Assembly: GCF_030124145.1 (NCBI RefSeq)
Contig: NZ_JASKMS010000033.1
Coordinates: forward strand, 1-64,000
Reading direction: 5' to 3'
DNA length: 64,000 nucleotides
Origin: Streptomyces sp. 378
GTDB taxonomy: Bacteria > Actinomycetota > Actinomycetes > Streptomycetales > Streptomycetaceae
Shown: in pieces, positions 24,850 to 37,833 of the stretch
Layout: each line of letters opens with the position of its first letter
Numbering within the stretch: the stretch's first letter is position 1
Made by a program: the position numbers and the translations under genes
Notes under the pieces: model-generated
The model's database searches: none
The model's input: only the letters and a program-made list of their open reading frames with translations
Told to the model about the DNA's origin: nothing

Positions 24850-25721
24850 GTCTCTCCCAGCAGTTGCTCAATGAAGGCCAGCGACTCCCGTGGTGGGAGG
24901 GCCTGAGCCCGGATGGTGCCATACCGCAGTTCGAGGATCCGGATCTGCTTCGGGTCGGTGGTCGGTCGGCCATTGAAGGCACCGTCCGACCGGCCCACCG
25001 CAGTACCGTCGCCGAACTTCAGCACCTCGATCCTCCCGTTCAGACCGGGATGGGCCTCGCTGCTCGTCGGCATCACCTGAAGCCTGACGTTACGCAACCG
25101 CCCCACCTCCAGCAGGCGCTCAAGCTGCTGACGCCAGACCATTGTGCCCCCAACCGGGCGCCGCAGCGTCGCTTCCTCCTGGACGAAGCTGAGCGACGGC
25201 GCCGGCGACCGCTCGAACACGGACTGCCGAGCCATACGCGCAGCCACCAGACGCTCCACCTCGTCCGGCGAGTACGCGGGCTGCCAAGACTCGAACAGGG
25301 CTCGCGCATGATCGGGGGTCTGCAACAGGCCGTTGATGCTGATGCTTTCGTACACCCCGATCTCCACCGCCTGCCCCTCCAACTTGGCAAGCTCCCGCAC
25401 CCTCTTCGGATACCGAACCCTCTTCACGTCCTCCCAGGCCGCCGCAATCAGCCCACCCGCCCCCAGCGCCTCGTCAGCCCTGACGAGATAGTCCTGCCGA
25501 GGAATCCGCTTCCCGCCCTCGATCTTGTAGACCATGTCCTCGCCGTACCCGACGGCCGTTCCGAACTCGGCGGCCCGCATCCCCACCGCCTCACGCCGCA
25601 GCTTCAGCTGCCGCCCGACCGTGGCGATGACCGCGACGCCCCACTCGTCGTCCGGGTCCACCTCCCAACCCGGCTCGTCCGCCTCGCCCTTGAGCCGCCC
25701 CGCGTCCGCCTCGACCGTCAT
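24846..25721 (-). CDS. XRE-family regulator with DUF5753 domain (WhiJ/Scr1-like)
   Basis: A 291-residue regulator. Residues 27-85 form the helix-turn-helix (LKLRREAVGMRAAEFGTAVG and the following GGKRIPRQDYLVRADEAL); residues 110-280 match DUF5753, with SINGLLQTPDHARALFES and ERLLEVGRLRNVRLQVMP. Such proteins control development and antibiotic production in Streptomyces together with a DUF397 partner and often a divergently encoded HATPase protein. All three parts are present here, around a 155-bp divergent spacer. Confidence 0.92.
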   Translation of the reverse strand: MTVEADAGRLKGEADEPGWEVDPDDEWGVAVIATVGRQLKLRREAVGMRAAEFGTAVGYGEDMVYKIEGGKRIPRQDYLVRADEALGAGGLIAAAWEDVKRVRYPKRVRELAKLEGQAVEIGVYESISINGLLQTPDHARALFESWQPAYSPDEVERLVAARMARQSVFERSPAPSLSFVQEEATLRRPVGGTMVWRQQLERLLEVGRLRNVRLQVMPTSSEAHPGLNGRIEVLKFGDGTAVGRSDGAFNGRPTTDPKQIRILELRYGTIRAQALPPRESLAFIEQLLGET

Positions 25722-25876
25722 CCCGCACCCTTCCGCCGTCGTACGACCGTGCCCAGCGCCCTACCCGTACGCCCGGCCCCGACAGCCCGGACAACACCGG
25801 ACAAGCTCCGGACAGTCACCGTACGCACCCGCTGAGTCACTGCTCACGGTAGGCAAGGACAGCCACGCTCAGTGAC

Positions 25877-26329
25877 GTGAAGCAGAACTCCCCCGAAGTC
25901 ACCACCGGCATCCGCAACTTCAGCCTTCAGCTCTCCTCCACGCCACGCGGCGCCCGCCTGGCCCGCCTGCTGGCCACCGAGCAACTGCGCTCCTGGGCAA
26001 TCCCCTTGGACCCGGCACGGCACGTCATCGCGGAGCTGTCGGCCAACGCGGCAACGCACGGCCGCACCCCCGGCCGCGACTTCCGACTGCTCCTCTACGT
26101 CGTCGCCGGCACCCTCCGCATCGAGGTGACGGACACCCGCGCCGACCGGCTGCCGACAGCCCGACCCGGCCTGGGCCTCCTCCTGGTCGACGCACTCGCC
26201 GACCGCTGGGGCGTCATCCCGGGCCTGCCACCCCGCAAGACCGTCTGGGCCGAAGTCGACTTCTCACCGGATCCCGAAAGTCTGAGTTCCGGCGGCACAG
26301 GCGCCCTCCCCCAAGGACCACAAGAGTGA
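25877..26329 (+). CDS. RsbW-like HATPase (anti-sigma-type ATP-binding protein)
   Basis: A 150-residue GHKL ATP-binding protein. Motifs: HVIAELSANAATHGRTPGRD (N box with the Mg-binding asparagine), IEVTDTRADRL (G1 box) and GLGLLLVDALADRWGVI (G2 box). Start is the GTG at 25877. It is divergent from the XRE-DUF397 pair. In other species such proteins act as anti-sigma factors or accessory kinases; the target is not known here. Confidence 0.88.
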   Translation: MKQNSPEVTTGIRNFSLQLSSTPRGARLARLLATEQLRSWAIPLDPARHVIAELSANAATHGRTPGRDFRLLLYVVAGTLRIEVTDTRADRLPTARPGLGLLLVDALADRWGVIPGLPPRKTVWAEVDFSPDPESLSSGGTGALPQGPQE

Positions 26330-26532
26330 AAGAACCCCACCAAACCCCACCCCTCCTCCCAGCCGCCGGGCTGCCTCACCCTCGCGGGTGAACATCACCA
26401 ACTCAGGTGGATTCGAGGGCCCTTGCCTGCCCTACGCTCGGCGCAACACAACCGCAGACATGAGACGGCCCCCGCCGGGACGGGCAATCCCAGTGCGAGG
26501 GCCTGACCACCGAGGAAGAAAAGGCCTTCCCG

Positions 26533-27396
26533 ATGGATACGCAGAACCCTAACGTGCCCCCGCACGCCCGCACCCCCGTAACGGGGAAGAAGCACCCGAA
26601 CCGGCGCCACCCCCACGCCGGTCTGGTGCACGACAACGCCCGCCACACCACCCGCTTCACGGTGATCGGCAACCACCTGGCCCAGCACCCGGAGCTGTCA
26701 CTGCTCGCGATCGGGCTCTCGGTGCACATCCAGTCGCTCCCCGCGGGCTCCCGCATCGACATCAAGTCCCTGGCGGCTCGTTTCCCGGAGGGCGCGACCC
26801 GCATCGCCGCCGCCCTGCGCGAGCTGGAAGCCCACGGCTACCTGTGCCGCACCCGCGAACGCGTCCCGGACGGCCGGATCATCACCCGCACGATCTCCTG
26901 CAACCAGCCGGGGCACAGCGGCACGGACACCCAGCGCCCGGCCTCGAGGAAGCGAACGAGGCAGCCCGGCGGCAAACCCCTCCCCGCAGTACCGGGCCCG
27001 GCCTACCCTGCCCCCGCCCTCCTTCAGCGGGCCACGGACCTCCTCGCCGGCCTGCGCCGGGACGACCCCCGCCTCTTCCTGTCCGTGTGCGACACGGCCC
27101 ACCTCGCCCCGGGAGTCGCCGCCTGGCTCGAACGAGACGTCACCCCGGCCGTCGTGCGGCAGGCCCTGACGACGGACCTCCCACCGGAGCCCCTCCACCG
27201 TCCGGCCGCCCTCCTGGCCCACCGCCTCACAGCCCATCTCCCGCCCCCGCCCCCGTTCCGCGCCCCTATGCCCCCTCCGACCGTGCCTCACCGATTCCAG
27301 ACCTGCGACGGCTGCGACCGAGCCTTCCGCGCACCGGCCCCCGGCCACTGCCGCGACTGCCGCGCCAGTCGGACCGAACACCTGGAAGCCGCATGA
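26533..27396 (+). CDS. Helix-turn-helix protein with C-terminal zinc ribbon
   Basis: A 287-residue DNA-binding protein. Residues 50-115 look like a winged helix-turn-helix (LSLLAIGLSVHIQSLPAGSR, then SLAARFPEGATRIAAALREL and EAHGYLCRTRERVPDGRI). A proline-rich middle follows, and the C-terminus has a zinc-ribbon-like CDGCDRAF...CRDCRAS, four cysteines. Proteins of this design are common in Streptomyces, often near integrated elements. The ATG at 26533 follows GAAGAAAAGG. It stands 86 bp before the DUF6247 gene. Confidence 0.8.
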   Translation: MDTQNPNVPPHARTPVTGKKHPNRRHPHAGLVHDNARHTTRFTVIGNHLAQHPELSLLAIGLSVHIQSLPAGSRIDIKSLAARFPEGATRIAAALRELEAHGYLCRTRERVPDGRIITRTISCNQPGHSGTDTQRPASRKRTRQPGGKPLPAVPGPAYPAPALLQRATDLLAGLRRDDPRLFLSVCDTAHLAPGVAAWLERDVTPAVVRQALTTDLPPEPLHRPAALLAHRLTAHLPPPPPFRAPMPPPTVPHRFQTCDGCDRAFRAPAPGHCRDCRASRTEHLEAA

Positions 27397-27482
27397 GGAG
27401 GGCAACTGCCGCTCACGTTGCCGCGCTCCCCTGCCACCCGGGCGGGATAGCCTGGCCGGGGCACTACCTGGAGGTGGACACG

Positions 27483-27830
27483 ATGAGCACTCAGGCCGAC
27501 CACGGGCATGAGCTGGCCCCCCGCCCCCAGCACACTCCTGACGCCCTGCGCGCCGCCCTCGCCGCTGTCGATCCGGCTCGCCTGGAAGAGATGCAGGCCA
27601 CGAAGGACGACGCCTTCGCCAAGGCGGTGGAGTGGCAGTCCCTCAGCCCGGTGCAGAGCTGGGTGCTGGCCTGGGCCCGCGACATCGAGATCGCCCGGCG
27701 TCCCGACCTGTCCACCCGCTACGCCCGCGCGAAGAGCAACCTGGAGCATGAGGACCCCGCCATCGCCCAAGAGGCCCTGCGTGACCTGAGCGCTGTCCTG
27801 GACGAAGCCATGAACGCAGTCCGCGAGTGA
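27483..27830 (+). CDS. DUF6247-like protein, possible antitoxin
   Basis: A 115-residue helical, acidic protein beginning MSTQADHGHELAPRPQHTPD, with RAALAAVDPARLEEMQATKD and SPVQSWVLAWARDIEIARRP. This matches the small DUF6247 family, found in Streptomyces directly upstream of short RelE/ParE-like genes. The ATG at 27483 follows CTGGAGG (start-deciding ribosome binding site). Its stop overlaps the next start by four bases (GTGA). The antitoxin role is inferred from this context. Confidence 0.7.
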   Translation: MSTQADHGHELAPRPQHTPDALRAALAAVDPARLEEMQATKDDAFAKAVEWQSLSPVQSWVLAWARDIEIARRPDLSTRYARAKSNLEHEDPAIAQEALRDLSAVLDEAMNAVRE

Positions 27831-28084
27831 GCTGGAAATGGGAGTACGCCTTCGGCGCGGAGGAAGTGGCCCGAACCGCTCCCGCCGGCTTCCTCGCGGA
27901 GGTGGAACTCAAGGCAGATGAGCTGGTCAGAGCCGCCGAAGCCTTGCATATTCACGGACAGGCGCATGACGGGGCAGACCCGAAGGGTGGCGACGTCATC
28001 GTCCCCGACGGCATGTTCACGTACCAGATCGTCGTCCGCAGCGAGCGGATCTACGTCGTCCAGATCACGTACCTGGGCTTCTGA
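27827..28084 (+). CDS. Small RelE/ParE-like protein, possible toxin
   Basis: An 85-residue protein starting at a GTG that overlaps the previous stop (GTGA). It has the size and helix-then-strands order of RelE/ParE toxins: two N-terminal helices (FLAEVELKADELVRAAEALH) and C-terminal strands ending RSERIYVVQITYLGF. Catalytic residues cannot be assigned with confidence. Tight overlap with the DUF6247 gene suggests a toxin-antitoxin pair. Confidence 0.65.
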   Translation: MSWKWEYAFGAEEVARTAPAGFLAEVELKADELVRAAEALHIHGQAHDGADPKGGDVIVPDGMFTYQIVVRSERIYVVQITYLGF

Positions 28085-28260
28085 CTCGACCGCACGAGAC
28101 ACAACCTGCCGTACGACTGCGCCCCTGGGCCGGTGAGCGCACCAGCGCCTTGTCCCGGTTGGCGTCCGTCCTCGTCGGCGGATCCTCGCACAGGTACATC
28201 TGCGCAATCGTACGGCCCCCCGCGTGGGCGGAACATGCCGTGACCACCCCGAACACAGCA

Positions 28261-28296
28261 AAGGGACCCGCACGACCGAAGTCGTACGGGCCCCTT
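28261..28296 (-). terminator. Terminator of the str operon (after tuf)
   Basis: A 16-bp stem with two G-U-type mismatches and a UUCG tetraloop (CGAC-TTCG-GTCG on the minus strand), starting 42 bases past the tuf stop, followed by TTTGCTGTGTTC. This is a stable intrinsic-type terminator. Confidence 0.85.
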
Positions 28297-28338
28297 CGAG
28301 CCACTCAGGTCAGTAGACCCTCAAGCCAGTCCGAAGAC

Positions 28339-29532
<1,194 letters not shown>

Positions 29533-29688
29533 GGGGGTCCTCCTGGGGAGTGGTTCTGGTACGCCTTACTCGTCGGCGCCAGGTGATCTTTGCTGGAAAG
29601 CCCGGGCCCCGGGGCGCTCTCACCGCGATTGCGGCGGAATGCCCCTCAAGGCTCCGGAGTCAAGCCTACGGCGTGTAGACGCGGTGCG

Positions 29689-31815
29689 TTACTCGCCCTT
29701 GGCCTTCGCGATGATCTCCTCGGCGACGTTCCGCGGAACCTCGGCGTAGGAGTCGAACTGCATGGAGTAGCTCGCACGGCCGGACGTCTTGCTGCGCAGG
29801 TCGCCGACGTAGCCGAACATCTCCGAGAGGGGCACGAGGCCCTTCACGACGCGGGCACCCGCCCGCTCCTCCATGGCCTGGATCTGGCCACGGCGGGAGT
29901 TGATGTCACCGATGACCTCGCCCATGTAGTCCTCGGGCGTGGTGACCTCGACGGCCATCATCGGCTCGAGCAGCACGGGGCTGGCCTTGCGCGCGGCCTC
30001 CTTGAAGGCCTGCGAACCGGCGATCTTGAACGCGAGCTCGGAGGAGTCGACCTCGTGGTAGCCACCGTCGATCAGGGTGACACGCACGCCGGTCATCTCG
30101 TAGCCGGCGAGGATGCCGAACTGCATGGCCTCCTGCGCACCGGCGTCCACCGAAGGGATGTACTCCTTCGGGATACGCCCACCGGTCACCTTGTTCACGA
30201 ACTCGTACGAGGCGTCGCCGCCCTCGATCGGCTCGATCGCGATCTGCACCTTGGCGAACTGGCCGGTACCACCAGTCTGCTTCTTGTGCGTGTAGTCGAC
30301 CCGCTCGACCGCCTTGCGGATGGTCTCGCGGTACGCGACCTGCGGCTTGCCGACGTTGGCCTCGACCTTGAACTCACGGCGCATACGGTCGACCAGCACC
30401 TCGAGGTGCAGTTCGCCCATACCACCGATGATGGTCTGGCCGGTCTCCTCGTCCGAGTGAACCTGGAAGGACGGGTCCTCCTCGGCCAGGCGCTGGATCG
30501 CGACGCCCAGCTTCTCCTGGTCACCCTTCGACTTGGGCTCGATGGCGACCTGGATGACCGGCGCCGGGAAGTCCATGGACTCCAGGATGACCGGGTTCTT
30601 GTCGTCGGACAGCGTCTCACCGGTGGTGGTCTGCTTCAGGCCCATCACGGCGACGATGTCGCCGGCGCCCACCGAGTCGATCTCCTCACGCTTGTTCGCG
30701 TGCATGCGGTAGATCTTGCCGATGCGCTCCTTCTTGCCCTTGACGGAGTTCAGCACCGCGGTGCCGGACTCCAGGCGGCCCGAGTAAACCCGGACGAAGG
30801 TGAGCTTGCCGAGGTGCGGGTCGCTCATGATCTTGAACGCGAGCGCGGCGAGGGGCTCGTCCTCCGACGGCTTGCGCACGACGACCTGCTCCGGGTCCTT
30901 GACGTCGTGGCCCTCGATGGCCTCGACGTCGAGCGGAGTGGGCAGGTAGCGCACGACGGCGTCGAGCAGGGGCTGAACGCCCTTGTTCTTGAACGCGGTG
31001 CCGCAGAAGACGGGGGTGACGGTGGTGCCGCCGCCCTTGCCGGACGCGATCGTGATACGGCGGATCGCGGCGTAGAGCTGCTCCACGGTGGGCTCGGTGC
31101 CCTCCAGGTACAGCTCCATCAGCTCTTCGTCGTTCTCGGCGACGGCCTCGAGCAGCTTGCCGCGGTACTCCTCGGCAGCCTCGGCGTGGGTGTCCGGGAT
31201 GTCGACGGTGTCGTACATCTCGCCCTTGGTCGCCTCGGCCGACCAGACCAGGGCCTTCATCGTCACGAGGTCGATGACGCCCTTGAAGTCCGCCTCAGCA
31301 CCGATCGGCAGCTGCATGACCAGCGGCTGCGCGCCCAGGCGGTCCGAGATCATGTCCACGCAGCGGTGGAACTCGGCGCCGGTACGGTCCAGCTTGTTGA
31401 CGAAGCAGATACGCGGCACACCGTAACGGTCGGCCTGACGCCACACCGTCTCGGACTGCGGCTCGACACCGGCGACACCGTCGAACACCGTCACGGCACC
31501 GTCGAGCACGCGCAGGGAGCGCTCCACCTCGACGGTGAAGTCGACGTGACCCGGGGTGTCGATGATGTTGATGGTGTAGTCGTTGTCCTCGAGCGGCCAG
31601 TGACAGGTGGTCGCAGCAGACGTGATCGTGATGCCACGCTCCTGCTCCTGCTCCATCCAGTCCATGGTGGCAGCGCCGTCGTGGACCTCACCGATCTTGT
31701 ACGACACGCCCGTGTAGAACAGGATCCGCTCGGTGGTGGTCGTCTTGCCCGCGTCGATGTGGGCCATGATCCCGATGTTGCGGACCTTGGCCAGGTCAAG
31801 TGAAGTGGTAGCCAT
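29689..31815 (-). CDS. fusA: Elongation factor G
   Basis: GTPase that drives translocation and ribosome recycling. The 708-residue protein has the P-loop AHIDAGKT (18-25), DTPGHVDF, NKLDRTGAEF, and the full five-domain length, ending in EIIAKAKGE. It lies 39 bp after rpsG in the str operon. Confidence 0.98.
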   Translation of the reverse strand: MATTSLDLAKVRNIGIMAHIDAGKTTTTERILFYTGVSYKIGEVHDGAATMDWMEQEQERGITITSAATTCHWPLEDNDYTINIIDTPGHVDFTVEVERSLRVLDGAVTVFDGVAGVEPQSETVWRQADRYGVPRICFVNKLDRTGAEFHRCVDMISDRLGAQPLVMQLPIGAEADFKGVIDLVTMKALVWSAEATKGEMYDTVDIPDTHAEAAEEYRGKLLEAVAENDEELMELYLEGTEPTVEQLYAAIRRITIASGKGGGTTVTPVFCGTAFKNKGVQPLLDAVVRYLPTPLDVEAIEGHDVKDPEQVVVRKPSEDEPLAALAFKIMSDPHLGKLTFVRVYSGRLESGTAVLNSVKGKKERIGKIYRMHANKREEIDSVGAGDIVAVMGLKQTTTGETLSDDKNPVILESMDFPAPVIQVAIEPKSKGDQEKLGVAIQRLAEEDPSFQVHSDEETGQTIIGGMGELHLEVLVDRMRREFKVEANVGKPQVAYRETIRKAVERVDYTHKKQTGGTGQFAKVQIAIEPIEGGDASYEFVNKVTGGRIPKEYIPSVDAGAQEAMQFGILAGYEMTGVRVTLIDGGYHEVDSSELAFKIAGSQAFKEAARKASPVLLEPMMAVEVTTPEDYMGEVIGDINSRRGQIQAMEERAGARVVKGLVPLSEMFGYVGDLRSKTSGRASYSMQFDSYAEVPRNVAEEIIAKAKGE

Positions 31816-31854
31816 AAGGCTTCAGTCTTCTCTCGGTCTCGATGTGGGTAGCGA

Positions 31855-32325
31855 CTACCAGCGGTAGTGCGCGAAGGCCTTGTTGGACTCGGCCATCTTG
31901 TGGGTGTCCTCGCGCTTCTTCACAGCGGCACCGAGGCCGTTGGAGGCGTCGAGAAGCTCGTTGAGCAGACGCTCGGTCATGGTCTTCTCGCGACGGGCGC
32001 GGGAGTAACCGACCAGCCAGCGCAGCGCGAGCGTGTTGGCGCGACCGGGCTTGACCTCGATCGGAACCTGGTACGTCGCACCGCCGACACGGCGGGACTT
32101 GACCTCGAGGGTCGGCTTGATGTTCTCCAGCGCGCGCTTCAGCGTGATGATCGGGTCGTTGCCCGTCTTCTCACGCAGACCCTCCATGGCGCCGTAGACG
32201 ATGCGCTCGGCGGTGGAGCGCTTGCCGTTCAGCAGCACCTTGTTGATGAGGGAGGTCACCAGAGGAGAACCGTAGACCGGGTCGATGATGACCGGGCGCT
32301 TCGGGGCGGGGCCCTTACGAGGCAT
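31855..32325 (-). CDS. rpsG: 30S ribosomal protein S7
   Basis: Nucleates assembly of the 30S head and contacts E-site mRNA. The 156-residue protein begins MPRKGPAPKRPVIIDPVYGS and has the family GGATYQVPIEVKPGRANTLA and the C-terminal NKAFAHYRW. It follows rpsL by 2 bp. Confidence 0.98.
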   Translation of the reverse strand: MPRKGPAPKRPVIIDPVYGSPLVTSLINKVLLNGKRSTAERIVYGAMEGLREKTGNDPIITLKRALENIKPTLEVKSRRVGGATYQVPIEVKPGRANTLALRWLVGYSRARREKTMTERLLNELLDASNGLGAAVKKREDTHKMAESNKAFAHYRW

Positions 32326-32327
32326 TC

Positions 32328-32699
32328 TTACTTCTCCTTCTTGGCGCCGTAGCGGGAACGGGCCTGCTTGCGGTTCTTGACACCCTGGGTGTCGAGGGAG
32401 CCACGGATGATCTTGTAGCGAACACCCGGCAGGTCCTTCACACGGCCGCCGCGCACGAGCACGATGGAGTGCTCCTGCAGGTTGTGTCCCTCACCCGGAA
32501 TGTAAGCGGTGACCTCGATCCCGCTGGTCAGACGCACACGCGCGACCTTACGCAGGGCCGAGTTCGGCTTCTTCGGGGTGGTCGTGAACACACGCGTGCA
32601 GACGCCCCGACGCTGAGGGGAACCCTCGAGTGCGGGCGTCTTGTTCTTCTCGACCTTGTCCTGCCGGCCCTTCCGGACCAGCTGCTGGATCGTAGGCAC
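32328..32699 (-). CDS. rpsL: 30S ribosomal protein S12
   Basis: Decoding-centre protein. The 123-residue product starts at the GTG at 32699, (M)PTIQQLVRKGRQDKVEKN, which gives the family length; the longer frame is rejected. Lys43 (TTPKKPNS) and Lys88 (GGRVKDLPG) are both present, the streptomycin-sensitive form. It heads the str operon; the leader carries the element shared with rpsJ. Confidence 0.97.
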   Translation of the reverse strand: MPTIQQLVRKGRQDKVEKNKTPALEGSPQRRGVCTRVFTTTPKKPNSALRKVARVRLTSGIEVTAYIPGEGHNLQEHSIVLVRGGRVKDLPGVRYKIIRGSLDTQGVKNRKQARSRYGAKKEK

Positions 32700-33022
32700 T
32701 ACTTCTCCGGTTTCTGTGTGCCGAATGGTGAAGCTAACCTGGAACATCTCCGACCCACGCGGTCGGGTGTGTCGAATCCCGCGGACTCCCGCCGCCAGGC
32801 AGAAATAAGCGCAGATTGCGGTGGCCGGTGTCAGCTCGCCGTGCGGTTCATGGCACACACGCGAGCCAGGGCACACCCCAGGCACAAGGTCTGAGCGTAC
32901 CTACCGCATTCGCTGCGGTCAAAACAAATGGGCACCGCCCGCATCGCCCCGCCGGACATGTCAAGCCCCCCGGCCCTTGTCGATCTTCAATTCGGTGGCG
33001 TGTGTCCGATATGCGCACACCT
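32700..33022. other. rpsL leader and convergent-free spacer, no gene seen
   Basis: This 323-bp stretch lies between rpsL and the DUF1707 gene, both minus strand. It holds the str operon promoter region and the 28-bp leader element at 32747-32774. No coding frame with proper codon bias was seen, nor a strong terminator for the DUF1707 gene. Confidence 0.7.
32747..32774 (-). promoter_or_regulatory. Leader element shared by rpsJ and rpsL (rpsL copy)
   Basis: Reads CGACACAC, then CCGACC-GCGT-GGGTCGG, then AGA on the minus strand, 48-75 bases before the rpsL GTG. It differs from the rpsJ copy at one position, outside the stem. Similar place, orientation and spacing in two leading ribosomal operons suggest a common control or a common promoter-proximal element. 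Confidence 0.7.
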
Positions 33023-33553
33023 TCACGACGCTACGACGGACACGACCGTCAGCAACACCAGAACGAGTGCCCAACCCGCCGTGGACAACCACCCGAGCAC
33101 CAGCCCGGTCAGCGCCAGCCCGTCCCCCAGCTCTCCCCGGCTGCGGATCTCCGCCCGGGCCGCATGTCCCAGCACGACGGCCGGGATGCCGGTCAGCCCC
33201 ATGGTCGGCACGCACAGCAGCCCGCAGACGCCCGCCGCGACGGCCTTCCCGTTGGTCCGCGGGCGCGGCACGGGCAGATACGCCGGTGGCACGGAGCCGG
33301 CGGAGGACGGCTGCGGCAGTGGCCCCTGCGGCAGATCCGCGACGAGCAGCGCCAGCTCCCCCACGGTCCGCGCCGCGTAGGCCCGCCCCACCCGCTTCTC
33401 GAACTCGTCCCGCTCCATCCGGCCTTCGCCGTACCCGGCTCTGAGCACGTCCACGGCCCGCTCCCGATCGGCATGCGACGCGAGCATCGACGAAGCGCCG
33501 GAGCCCTGCCAGGGCTGCCAGGGCTGCCAGGACGGATAGTGCGGCTGCGACAC
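33023..33553 (-). CDS. DUF1707/DUF4190 membrane protein
   Basis: A 176-residue protein. Residues 22-75 match DUF1707 (ASHADRERAVDVLRAGYGEG, then RMERDEFEKRVGRAYAARTV), a domain of unknown role found in actinobacterial membrane proteins. The C-terminal half has two hydrophobic stretches (AAGVCGLLCVPTMGLTGIPA and the last 30 residues) like DUF4190. The GTG at 33553 is chosen because GGGGAGG stands 7 bases before it; upstream ATGs lack one. It sits between rpoC and rpsL. Confidence 0.85.
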   Translation of the reverse strand: MSQPHYPSWQPWQPWQGSGASSMLASHADRERAVDVLRAGYGEGRMERDEFEKRVGRAYAARTVGELALLVADLPQGPLPQPSSAGSVPPAYLPVPRPRTNGKAVAAGVCGLLCVPTMGLTGIPAVVLGHAARAEIRSRGELGDGLALTGLVLGWLSTAGWALVLVLLTVVSVVAS

Positions 33554-33772
33554 GGAGCACCTCCCCGGGAGTCCTTCCATGATGCGCCCAGGCGCGGCAT
33601 CCGGCACCGGCGCGTGACGAGGGAAGCACGACAGGTCGGCCACACAGCCGACAGACGCGCTCCCCGCGCGGGAACGCACCTCGGGTCTCGCCGCACTCCC
33701 CGGGACGCGCCACAGGCCCCCCTGGACCGCGTACGGGCCCGCCCCACCCGGGACGCCGGCCCGCGGAAACGC

Positions 33773-33806
33773 CGAAGGGCGGCCACCCCCGGGTGACCGC
33801 CCTTCG
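33773..33806 (-). terminator. Terminator of rpoBC
   Basis: A 16-bp inverted repeat (one mismatch) with a two-base centre starts 15 bases past the rpoC stop and is followed on the minus strand by GGCGTTTCC. It resembles the hairpin after rplL (41796-41829). A probable end of the rpoBC transcript. Confidence 0.8.
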
Positions 33807-33821
33807 TCTCAAGCGACTCGC

Positions 33822-37739
<3,918 letters not shown>

Positions 37740-37797
37740 TATGCGTCAATCCCTCTCAGGGTTGTAAGTCATGGGGTCTGATACGGGGGTCCTGGGG

Positions 37798-37826
37798 CCG
37801 GAGGCCTTCATGACGAAGGCCTCCGG
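37798..37826 (-). promoter_or_regulatory. Hairpin between rpoB and rpoC
   Basis: A perfect 12-bp inverted repeat (CCGGAGGCCTTC / GAAGGCCTCCGG) with a five-base loop starts 7 bases past the rpoB stop. No T run follows on the minus strand, so it more likely acts as an attenuator or RNA-processing/stability element than as a terminator. Confidence 0.65.
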
Positions 37827-37833
37827 ACTCCCG

